Positions 33,628 to 44,900 of a stretch of 64,000 nt of DNA are shown one piece after another. How positions within the stretch are numbered: position 1 is the stretch's first letter; the number at the start of each line of letters is the position of its first letter. Both the position numbers and the translations under genes were made by a program. The notes under the pieces are model-generated. The model was not told where the DNA came from and made no database searches. It was given only the letters and a program-made list of their open reading frames with translations. The stretch is from Arctopsyche grandis (lineage: Eukaryota > Arthropoda > Insecta > Trichoptera > Hydropsychidae). Location of the stretch: NCBI RefSeq assembly GCF_051622035.1, contig NC_135356.1, positions 18,775,685 through 18,839,684 on the forward strand. The letters run 5' to 3'.

Positions 33628-35000
33628 TAGGGTTGCCATAATTGTCAAGCATTGATATGGGACATTTAAGTGCTATATAAATAAAACATGGAAAAGTAGG
33701 TAGGTAATAGTTTATTTTAAAAAATTAGTCTTTTTTAGCCCAATCGTACTTTAACGATGATTTAACTTTTTTAATTAAATCGTTTTCCTCTTTTACATTA
33801 TGATAAAGTTGGGCGCAAGTCATTTTAAAATTATACTGGCAAACCAAAATTGCCTCAAATGTCTCAACTGCCAGCTTATTTCTTTCATCCGATCATTGTG
33901 TTGACATCAGGGAAAATATTCTCTCCACATTGGCATTGTGGGCTGGCAAATATATACTCACATAGTTTTATTAAACATGACTCAATATGCTTGGTATCTC
34001 TAAAAAACTTCAGCCATTTCTCTTCCATACTCAATTTCAGCGATGTCTCCCAGTTTTCGTTGGAATTATTTTTATTTAAATAATCTTTTAAATATACGAT
34101 CTGGTTGAAAAGAAGCTCATTGTTTCCAACATCGAAGTTCGTTGCAAATATTCAACGGTTCGTTCTATTTCCCCCCATTCAGGAACTTGCTTCAGAGTCA
34201 TCCAATCGAAAGCATTACATTTTTTAATGATTAGGACCACTTATCAATGTATTAAATGACAGTCTGTTTTTCGAAAGTTCCCCTTTGGCACTGTTTCCAG
34301 AATCAAGTTTTAATTTAATTTTTAGAGATTCAAGATTTTTTTTGTCGCCATTCCAATAAAATTGGATTTTTTTTTCTCGGACATATGTCGTTTTGTCTCT
34401 TCTAATAAAGACTTTACTTCCAGGACTGTGATGTTTGATTTTTCTATTTTTTTTATTTGAGATTCAAATTTATTGAGCTGTGAATGCAAGAAGCAAAAAT
34501 AAGCTTCACTCATTGGATCATCAAAAAAATCTTAAAGGGCTTTTGGTGGTACAGATTAGGGTTTCTGACCCGGATCGACCCGGGACAAACATTCCCGGGA
34601 ATTCACGGAATTTTTGTTGTCCCGTGTCCCGGGAATTCTTATCTCTAATACCGGGAAATGGATTTAAACAAATCAAAAAAAAAAACGAATATACAACATT
34701 TACATTTTTTCCAGTTAATAGATATATTATGAATTGTTTACTTTTTTATATTTTGTAAATAAATATTTTTTTTATTAATAAAAAATATATTAAACTGAAA
34801 AAAAAAGCTTTTTTACATGTGTCCCGGGATCCCGGGAATACCGGGAACGCATCCGGGTCCATCCCGTGTCCCGGGAATACAGAAACCCTAGTACAGATCC
34901 TTGCCGCGCCGATTCTCTCACGCAGAGTTTAGGGAGAAAACGGGACCGAGTAATGAAATAAGGGACATGTCCCGTATATACGGGACGTATGGCAACCCTA
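33628..35000 (-). mobile_element. hAT transposon with 8-bp duplication, carrying a nested MITE
   Basis: Ends TAGGGTTGCCATA and TATGGCAACCCTA are exact inverses, and CTATTATT flanks both sides (33620-33627, 35001-35008). On the minus strand, 33700-33950 encodes NANVERIFSLM and then KLAVETFEAILVCQYNFKM, the hAT dimerisation region (NANVERxFS ... L), ending in AKKD before a stop. Frame breaks mark it as inactive. Inside it sits a second hAT-type element (34557-34890), which was therefore inserted later. Confidence 0.88.
34557..34890. mobile_element. hAT-like MITE nested in a hAT element
   Basis: Ends TAGGGTTTCTG and inverted CAGAAACCCTA; GTACAGAT flanks it exactly (34549-34556, 34891-34898). 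Both arms are rich in CCCGGGA and ACCCGG blocks. Its TAGGGTT start resembles that of its host element, so they may have used related transposases. Confidence 0.87.
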
Positions 35001-35018
35001 CTATTATTGCACATATTT

Positions 35019-35120
35019 TGCACCCTTTTTTTTGATATTTCGACTTAAAATCTTCCGATTTTCGATCTTTGCCTTCCGATATTTGCTTTTTCGACTTTTT
35101 TACTTTCGGTGCCGTGAGGT
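35019..35120. mobile_element. Foldback family C, right arm fragment
   Basis: Contains TTTCGACTTAAAATCTT, GATTTTCGATCTTTGCCTTC, CGATATTTGC and GTGCCGTGAGGTA, matching the right arm of 6490-6863. The sequence just to its right (35140-35230) is rich in CGGGA blocks and may be a scrap of the MITE family at 34557-34890. Confidence 0.7.
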
Positions 35121-35270
35121 ATATATATATTTCGGACCCGAATTTTTGATATCCTGGACTTTTTCGATTCTCGGGAAACGGGATGAAGCTCGGGATCGTT
35201 CCCCGGATTTCTGGGATCTCGGGACACATGTAATTTTTTTTCAATTCCGTTTTTACTTTATTTTATTTAT

Positions 35271-36815
35271 AATCTAATATATAATTTCGAAAGAGACTTT
35301 GTATGCATATATGTATGTAAGTATTTTTGGTTGGGAACTTTAAAAACAAAACAAAGTTTCTGTGACGACGATTCGATATATTTGCTTTATCTATGTACGT
35401 AGTAACAATATTTTTGTAAAGTTTTGTGATCATGCGAACTCGAGATTTTGACTGATTCGAACTCAGAATCGATTACTGATCACGTTTTTATGATCTAGAA
35501 AAAATATCTGTGTCTGTGTATTTTTGGTATATTTTGAACACCGTTAGTCCTATCAAACTGAAACGTAGTATCGGTTACTGAAATTCTTATCGACACGACG
35601 TAAATTTTTTTCAAATTTTTAAGTTGACTGAAAATGGTACCTCCGCTTATAGGTGTCCTCTTTTTCTTAAGTTTTTGAATTCAATTATCTCCCAAACCGC
35701 TAACTTAATCGGACTGAAATTTTTTTACATGTCCTAGAAATAATAATTTTTATTACTTTAAATTTTTAAAATATTTTTATCTGAACCGGAAGTAGTACTT
35801 TTACTCTAGAGAATCGAGGTTTTTTATGTTTTCCTCAGAAACTTTTTGGTTTATTGAACTGAAATTTCATATCTAGAAGTTTAAGCATAATAGCAAGTTG
35901 TGTATAAAATTTGGTAAGCATCTCTTAACCGGAAGTGGCAGTTTACTCCTGTTTGATTTTTCTTCCACTATTTTTTTCGACCCCTTAAACATGTGTGATC
36001 TTCACGAAAAATTCGAGTATAATTCTTGTACTAATTTTATCAAATTAAAAAATCCATTAAATTTAATAAACCGAAAGTAGGATTTTTACCTCTTAGAAAG
36101 GTCAAAAATGTTGTCACCTGGATTCTGTCCACCCCCCTAAACATATGAAGCTGAAAGTTTATATTTGTATTCTTTATGTACTAACTTAGAGCTGATAAAA
36201 TTTTGGTCAGAATTCGTAAACCGGAAGTAGTATTTTTTTTAAAACAATATTTCATTATTTTATTTTGACCTTTTAAATTATTTTAGGCTCCTTGATATTT
36301 ATTGTGTATAATAAAGATAGTGATTTTAAGTAAAAATAAAAAATAAAATCACCAAATTTAATGAACCGGAAGTGGGATTTTCTCCTCTAAGAAAGGTCAA
36401 AAATGTTGTCGCCTGGATCCTGTCCACACCCCTGAACGTATCAAGCTGAAAATTTATATTTGTATAATTTATGTACTAACTTAGAGCTGATAAGGTTTTG
36501 GTCAGAATTCGTAAACCGGAAGTAGTATTTTTTTTTAAAACAATATTTCATTATTTTATTTTGACCTTTTAAATTATTTTTATTTTCTTGATATTTAATG
36601 ACTATTGATAGTGATTGAATAAAATCTGATAACCGGAAGTAGAACTTTTGTCTTCTACAAGTTTCCATACATTTGTGCTCAATTTATATCGAAAATGCTG
36701 TCATGGTATTTCATAATTTGTCTGTACGGTTCAATATCGAACTTTGTTTTGTAACCTTCTTATATTCCTCAAATGCATAGATAAAGTCATGGGTTGGTCA
36801 CACCCAACTTTTTTT
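35271..36815 (+). repeat. Dispersed ACCGGAAGT-bearing repeat, longest copy
   Basis: Starts at or near TCTAATATATAATTTCGAAA and runs to about GGTTGGTCACACCCAAC. It holds at least six ACCGGAAGT or near copies, some in tandem units of roughly 150-280 bp such as AACCGGAAGTAGTATTTTTT followed by ATTTCATTATTTTATTTTGA. Partial relatives are 22885-23480 (inverted), 41095-41640, and a 5'-end-like match at 53085-53221 (inverted). The TC start after an A and the lack of inverted ends would fit a Helitron, but no CTRR end was confirmed. Confidence 0.6.
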
Positions 36816-37299
36816 TTTCGATTCAAATAAATTTAATAAAAATAAAAATGAATATTTACTATTAAAGTAAATATTTACTATTATTATATTATGTTTATAT
36901 TATTTATATTTAATCATTATTATATTTAAATACAAATATTTACTATTAATATTTAAGTATAATACTTGTTTTTTTTATTTTATTGAAATATATATTATAT
37001 TTTATATTGAAAATCTCTGTCAACTGCATCTTTAGAAAAAATAGGCCAATAAGATAATCCTGGAAAAATGAACTACGCCCAAATATAGCTCGCGTCTTTT
37101 TCCCGCAACTGTCAACTGTAATATAATTGTAATGTTAATGGCATTTCAATTATTCATTTTCATTGAATTTAAAGGTATGTGCTTCACACTCGGAAAATTA
37201 CAAATGCACTGTCAGAAAATTGCGAATTCACACTCGGAAAATTAGTCACAGCCCTGAATATTTGGATTGATGGATAAGTGAGCACGCATACCATTCGCT

Positions 37300-37345
37300 G
37301 ACAGTATAAAAAGAACGAAGCGAACCCTTCGCACTTCGTCAGTCG
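37300..37345 (+). promoter_or_regulatory. Candidate TATA/Inr core promoter, probably of TrpA1
   Basis: TATAAAAAG starts at 37305, and a TCAGTCG initiator has its A at 37341, giving a 36-bp spacing that is a few bases longer than usual. Surrounding sequence is GC-richer than average. A strong splice donor follows at 37427, and the next good exon on this strand is the TrpA1 start exon. The assignment is inference. Confidence 0.5.
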
Positions 37346-37426
37346 ATTCGAAGCTCTCTCACGGGAAAGCTCTGTCTTTGGAAAACTTTGACATTATATG
37401 CGAGACCTTTACGTGTAAAGATAAAC
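37341..37426 (+). other. Candidate non-coding first exon of TrpA1
   Basis: Sequence between the candidate initiator and the donor AAAC/GTAAGT at 37427. It has no ATG-initiated frame of note. Splicing to the acceptor TTTCATAG before 41899 would put the exon 13 bases upstream of the TrpA1 ATG. Confidence 0.42.
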
Positions 37427-39450
37427 GTAAGTCAATATTAAGATTATCAAATTAGAGCATTAAAATAATCACATTTGTGCTTTATATAATATAATATAAT
37501 AACTTTATATATATATTTACTTAAAAAAATATTAATATTTACTACATTGGAACTATATACATACATAGGTATATTACACTAGTAAGTTTGTGACGAAATA
37601 TCATGAATCATTTATCTAAAAAAATTAAAGTTTATATTCCTATGAATAATATATCTTATGCTTTTTAGTGTCATTCAATTATACTAGTGTGATTTTGAAT
37701 GTATTTGAAATTACGAACACAATGTACTCTTGTGGTATAGTTCCATTAAGCGAAACTTTGCAATGTCGATTTTGATAATTATGATGTAATTTGTCGCACG
37801 TGTACATAATTTCGTGGTTGGTTCCAATATAATGCGACATACTGATATTGCGATAAATATGGTAATACAATGAATAATTTGTCATAAGGGGAATGTATTT
37901 CATACTTTCACGTGACAAGGGCTGGATTTAGCATGTTGTACGAATGTAAAGAGTGCGTGAAAATTGTGGTTATTAATTACGCTATTATTGTTTGAATACG
38001 CTATGATAGTTCAAAATTCCTAAATTATAAATGCTATTTATATTACATAGAAGAGTATTTGGTGATAAATCGGCGATATTTTCATATAAATATCATTATT
38101 ACGAATGAACATTTTTACGAAATTCCAAAAAAAAATAATACACTTATATATATAGTACATACATATTATATATGTATATTGGCGAATTCATTGACGTTCA
38201 CATTTCAGAAGAAAGATGCGAAGTACATGTTAGTAATTTTATATGCGAAATTTCAACGAAATTAAAGCGAAACCATATTATTTGTAATATGTATAATAGA
38301 TGTGTGCGCGATAATGTATTGTAAAAATTGGTGTTTTTGTAATCGTTATCCCTGTTTTTTTTTGTATTTGTATTATAATTGGACATTTCACAGGTAAAAT
38401 GTTCGATTATATCGATGCGATAAACATGACACACAACAAATGTATATTTATGTATACGAATATATGTATACATACAAAAAACGAGTGCTTTAATCTTTCG
38501 CTATATAAATGTGCAAACAATACTAATATTATAATAGCAAACGACAAGTGAAATGTGTGATTACTCATGTATATATTGTGCAATCATGAAAACTAATATA
38601 TGTAATATAAGAGTAAATTTGTTATTGTATTCGCAGTGTTGCGTCATTCTATAGACTTATTTTTGGCTTATTGGACCTCACTCACAAGATAAATACATCA
38701 TTTTGATCTTCATATCTTCACTATTTTTTTGTATACATATTCTATTAGATACATTTAAACTAACGAAACAAGATTATTTAATGAAATTTAATATTTTAAG
38801 GGTGATTTATCAATGGTTAGTCGCGAAGAGAAGCGCACCATTGGGGCTTAATTTGTTCTTTTTTTAGCTCTAAAATCCAATTGGTAAATAATTGTACATT
38901 GTTCTATAGTAAGAGTGTTTCTTTTGTCGAATTGCATCAGTTATTGTCTCATTGAAGGGAATTTACATATGTACATATTTGCCTTATCTCTCTGTTCAGT
39001 GGCTGTGGATTAATTTGGTTTGTATATGTACATGCAATTTTGACAGTGCGACTAGAATAATTAAAGTATTAACCGTATTAATTCACTCATTTTGTGTCAT
39101 GTTGCTATTTTTTCTAAAAAAATAGTGGAAAAATTAGTAGCATTAGCGTGATATGTGTGTAAAAGCTTATTTGAAGTCGGCATAATAGAATATGGCTAAA
39201 AACTATATATGTACATATATACATTAGATACATCTGTTCAATTTGAAGCTATATACCCAAGGTAGTTCTCAACCACTTTTATTTTCAAAATAAAGACGGG
39301 AACTTGAAAAAAATAATGATTTTCTGAAAATAACGCTTCCCCCGTACCCATTGTGACCACGGCTAGCTTTGTATGTACGTGAACTATTGAGTGAAACGGT
39401 AACTTTGAATTCTCGTCAACCAGTCAAAACTTATTATAATCGTCCTAAAT

Positions 39451-39667
39451 GGTTCCCGGAAAGATGCACTAAATTGCACTGAATAGTAGCGCAGATTCGA
39501 CAAGGCGCTCAAAAAGAACTTACGCAATAGAATTTCACATAATAAGGTTAGCACCCTCGGATAACATACAGCTACCCCTTGACGCTTTTTTGTGGAATTA
39601 TATTGCGTTAGTTCTCCTTGAGCATCTTTGAAAGTTTGGATGTCTCGAGTGCATTTTTCCGGTCACC
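39451..39667. mobile_element. Foldback DNA element, family A, copy 2
   Basis: Ends GGTTCCCGGAAAGATGCAC and inverted GTGCATTTTTCCGGTCACC; AGAACTTACGCAATAGAATT pairs with its inverted counterpart near 39590-39620. Flanks GTCCTAAAT (39442-39450) and CTCCTAAAT (39668-39676) agree at 8 of 9 positions. It is in opposite orientation to copy 1 at 322-563. Confidence 0.78.
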
Positions 39668-41094
39668 CTCCTAAATATATGTACTTCAATGGGTGAGTAT
39701 TAAGTTTATTTTTTTTAAATATTAAAGAAAATCGAACCTGTTCTTGAAAAAAAGATATGTTAACCTACTTTTTCGAATTTTTCTTCAAGAAAAATCGATT
39801 GGTTGGAGGCACAGGTTTTTTTATTTAACGTTCTCTTGATACGACGAAAGTTTTCCACTAGGCCCATCGATGAAATTCGAAAATTCTCGTTTTTCGTTCC
39901 GGCTTAATACACATACATATATAAATATATTATATGGTATATTTAGAAAAAAGATATAAAGCTCATTTTATTCAAAAGCAATTCTTGCACCACTTAAAAA
40001 TAAATTACACAAATCAAATATTCAATAGGAAATTAAATGACTTGAAAATCCAGTTACGATAAGACGGCAAATAGCGTCATAAATCACAGTTTTTACATAA
40101 ATTAAATCTAGGCTATTTTCTTTTAATTTCTTCATTTTTGTTTGTCGGCTTTTTTCGAGTACACGATGGTATTTAATTTACTCGGATCGTTATCAGTAGG
40201 GACCGCCGGACAAGATGCTCGACGGCTAAACAAAATGGTTCACTATTGTCAATTTCTATGGTCAACCATTTTTTTTTGCTCTCCTGCTTTCTCAAACAAT
40301 GAAGAGGTCTATTGTTATTTTATGGCGGCAACTCGATCGCCGATCTATAGTTATCAGATTTTTAAATAAATAATACGTACAAATGTGGTTGTCATATTTT
40401 ATCGTTCGTTTGATATATTTTTCATGCACCTTGTCATTATATTCTTTCATATTGCTGTTTGTTACAATGTGTGTATACCTTTGTTAGAATTTACACACAT
40501 ACGTATGACATACACATTGAATGTTACGCTAGTGATAATCGTCTACATAACTAGGCAATTTATATTTCGTTAATTCGATCGTCTATAATGAAAATTGTAT
40601 AATCCAAATTAAAACAAATGTTTCAAACTATAAAACACCCAAAACTAGTACCATCAATTAAAATTTCTTTCATCATTATCACTTAATTATTATTATTGCT
40701 ATTTAAGAGACTTGATCAATCAAATTAAAATTCGGATCGAATGTGTATGTTTGGCATTGTCAAAAATTGTTGTTTTTTTGCGTTTCCAAACTGATCTCTT
40801 AGTTGATGTATCATTGTCCATTTTTATTTTACATATTTTACATATAGGTATCAATAGATAATAGTATTGTGATTTTGACTAACATGTACGTACTCAGTAT
40901 CGATCTTTGATGTGTTTTAATGGTTTTTGAAAATATGGGAAAATTTTTAATCGACCCCAAGTGGTTATATTATACCGCACAATTATACCTACCAAGCTAA
41001 CTTTTCTTTTGTATCGTATCGTCTATAATGATAAAAAGTATATATATTTACATACATATATGGCGCTTATTAAGCGTAATTATAGACTATTAAA

Positions 41095-41640
41095 ATTTTT
41101 CTGTTCAATTACTTTAGTATCATTTTAATTTCATATTCATTTTTCGAATTTTCTTTCAGTATTTTTTTCGATCCTTTAAATATATGTACTCTTCACGAAA
41201 AAATTCAAATATAATTCTGTTGTTACCACACGATTTTTTCCACACTGTTGACCGTATCAAGCTGAAAATTTATATAATATTTGTACTCTTTATGTGCTAA
41301 CTTTGAATGGATAATGTGTTTCATTATTTTGTTTTGGCCTTCTAAATTATTTCTATCTTCTTGACATTTTATGTTTATAATACTTATAGTGCTTTTAAAT
41401 AATAATAACAATTTGAAAAAAATCCGACAACCGGAAGTAGAACTTTTGTCTTGTGTTAATTTCCACACATTTGCGCTCAATTTGATTCGAAAAAGTTTTC
41501 ATAGCCAGTATTTGTGAACGTATATGTACATATTATATGTATATATGTTTCATTAGCGATTGTTTTTTATGGATCTTATATTCCTCAAATGCATACATAG
41601 ATTAAGTCGTAGGTTGGTCGCATCCGAAATATTATATTTT
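41095..41640 (+). repeat. Dispersed ACCGGAAGT-bearing repeat, partial copy
   Basis: Matches the right part of 35271-36815, including CTTCACGAAAAA, CCGTATCAAGCTGAAAATTT, CAACCGGAAGTAGAACTTTT and CTTATATTCCTCAAATGCAT, with internal deletions. Confidence 0.65.
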
Positions 41641-41911
41641 TTGGTTGTACATAATGAAGTGTAGTCCGTGTTGAAAAGCGATCCGAATTGGAACTCAATT
41701 GTACATATTTAAGTTACTTATTTTTAATATTAAATACCATATAAAAATCTTGGCTGCTGCATTTTTTTATCCAAATTATGTTTTTATATGTTAAAATTTG
41801 AGAATTTTTTTTTACTTTTCGCCTATGACATGTATATGTAATTTAGTCATTTTATTTTAAATTTAAAGTGATGGTTGATTATTTAATTTATTTCATAGTA
41901 CTTAAGTTACA

Positions 41912-44900
41912 ATGAGAAAATCAGAAGTGGCCCCGGCCTGTATAAATCCAACGACTTCTAATGTGACGAATTCTGGTGCCAGCACATCGCAAGGAAATAA
42001 GGTTTGCACCCGGAATATTTTTTAATCGCAGTTTGAAAATTTCAGGTAATTCATATTTTTGTATTTTAGTTTTGGAGAGTGTTACGCACATCATACTCGT
42101 CCATAAATAGGATTACAAGGGTCGGAGGTGTGGAAGGTGGTGAACTTCAAACGATGCTATCCGTCAGTAATGACTTAAGCGATGGGAATAAGTTTGGAGA
42201 AGTTTGTCTGCTCACTGACAGTCCTTTCAGAATATTAAGAGTAAGGTTTTTATTATTATTGAATTTTAAATTTAAATTAAATTGATTGTCAGCACCTCTT
42301 TATCAAATAAAATGGTATGAAAAGCAAGATGTATTGGATGATAAACTTTTAATTATTTTAATATATTTTCATTTTATTTATTTTTTTTTACAATTTTAGC
42401 ACAATGTTTGGAGAAATGTTAGGAATAAATATTCAAAAAAAATTAATAACATATAAATTGCTCTTTGTTGAAATTTCAGATCCTTTAGTTATTTATTTAA
42501 TATACTTGGGGAAGCAACAAAGCAGATAGACCCGGGGGGGTTTGATAAAACATATTTTAACAATTTATACATATGTATATATACAAATAAATTGAGAAAA
42601 ATTAAAATGCATTGAAAAAACAATATTAAAATAAAAATAAGAGAGCAAAAATAATATATACAAAAAAAAAGTTATGTAAATGGAGAAAAATTAGAGGCTA
42701 TAAAATTTTCGCTTATTTTTTTTAAATATTTGGTCCATCTTATTGTTGAACTGTTTTTTATTGGTAACTTAAAAAATAATTATATTTTGCTTTGTTGGTA
42801 CGTTATTTTAGTCAAAATAAATGGTAAAATATTCGTTTTTAAAATTTATTTTATTTTATTTTTGGTATATTGTTTTGCGGAATTTTTTATTACAAGTTTT
42901 CTCCATAGTAAAAAGAAAATTAAATTTTAAAACAAAAAAGTAAGAATTAATTCATTACATTACCATTACCATAATGTTGTTTACGCCACCTTATGGTAAT
43001 GTATGTATGTTTCGTGTCCTTATACAAGAACAAAAAGAAGAAGTTGCTGCTGTAAGAATTTAAATTTAAAATAAAGTGTATTTGCAATTCCCAGGCAGCG
43101 GAAAATGGAAATTTTGATGAATTCAAAGAGATTTACATAGCAGAACCGACACGTCTAGCTTTTTGCGACTCTAAGCAAAAAACTGCCACTCATTACGCAG
43201 CAACCAAAAACAACGTCAACATTCTTTTATTCATACATCAAGTTAGCAAAACAGGTAGAGCATCCTAACTCTAATAACAAATTAATAAAAAAAATCATAT
43301 TTTAACATATAATTTCAATGAAGAAATGAACAAGCAAGATAGCCTAGGCAACACACCTTTGCATCTGGCGGTCGAGAATGATGCGATCGAAGCCATACGG
43401 TTCCTGCTCGAAATGTGAGTGTTTCAAATCCGAAATGCACGTTTCAAAAAAATGTTCAATGGTTCTAATGATTTCAATATTGAAGTCCTGTAGATACGAG
43501 CGTTCTGAATGAGAAGAAACAAGCACCAATCCATCTCGCTACAGAGCTAAATCGTGTGGAAACCCTGCGCGCCATGAGCCCCTATCGTCAGGTCATAGAT
43601 ATCCAACAAGGTGGTGAACACGGAAGGTCAGCTCTTCATCTTGCTGCAATTTACGATCACGAAGAGTGTGCCACTATTTTAGTAAGTCAAATATTTTATT
43701 TCATATGTAAATGAAAAAATACTGTACGATATTACCGAAACCGGTTCTACCGGGTTTTGTCCGAAATTCGACTTTCAGTACTACCATTAACAAGGCTGCG
43801 CCTACCATGTGTATAGGGGTGGTTTCAGACTAGCGTTTTATACGCGCGTATAATCTCGTTTTTTGAAGTGCATGTAGGCGCGTATAGGCGCGTCGTTTTC
43901 CATACGCGCAACTCGTACGAGCGTAGATGCGCTTATAAGCTCGTATTATCCATGTTGATACTAAATCACCACTACCGGTTCGAGCAAAAACGCCGGAATA
44001 AGCCCGTGTACGCAAGTCCGATCTTTTGAAGCGCGAAATGTAGCGCGCGTGTAAGCGCGTATGCCGAAACGACGGTATACGCGCAGAAAAATACGCTAGT
44101 CTGAAACCGCCCTAAATGTGTGCAACGCACTCAAGCGGCCCGACGAAATGATGGTCGAAAAAAATATATTCCTTAAAAAATACCAAACAAGACATCGTAC
44201 TTTTTAAAATGCATTTAGATTGTCTTGTTGTAAACTTGTGGATTGCTGTTCCAAGATACAATTTGTATAATTTGGGGAAATAACGGGATAGCAGGTATAG
44301 TTTCGGTCTGCATAGAGTAGTTGTATTTCTTCAAGGATGTTGAGTATTGGTTGGTCAGAACAATGTCCTAGATGTGGGATTGGGGCTAAATACACTATAT
44401 TTTCATGAATGAACATGAAAACGTTCTGTCTCTCTTGTCATCTGGTTCTGTTCAAAACTAAACGTTTTGGTTTTCTGTCTGTTTTTTTGGTTAATTTTTA
44501 TTGTGATTAAAATTTTCAACACTGTATTTATCACAAGGTAAGATTTTTACACTACTCGCATGCACTTCATTTTTACTTTATCTATGTTTTTATTAATATG
44601 ATTTAAGTTTGAACACAGGCGGCCGAACTCTTAGGCGCGGCCCTGACTAGTAGCACAAAATAGACTACCGGTAGTACCGAAATATAAAAATTTCAATTTT
44701 ACGTTAGTTGAATTGTTTTGAATTTTGAAGAAAATTCTATCGGCTAGTTTATATGGATTAATCGAAAAATGAGTCAACACTCAACATTATTTTTGACCTG
44801 CTATTCAAAGGAGCCAAATGTATCATAAATTTAAATTTAGATTAAGTACGTTGAAAATGTAATACCTGAGACATATTGGTTCGGTGATTATTTCGCACAT

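Larger units (their letters stand above)
37427..41898 (+). other. Presumed TrpA1 first intron
   Basis: AT-rich; contains foldback family A copy 2 (39451-39667) and an ACCGGAAGT-type repeat (41095-41640). A GC-richer patch at 40140-40370 has a 75-codon open frame and an ATCAGTA initiator-like site; it could be an alternative first exon, but I see no convincing donor. Confidence 0.5.
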
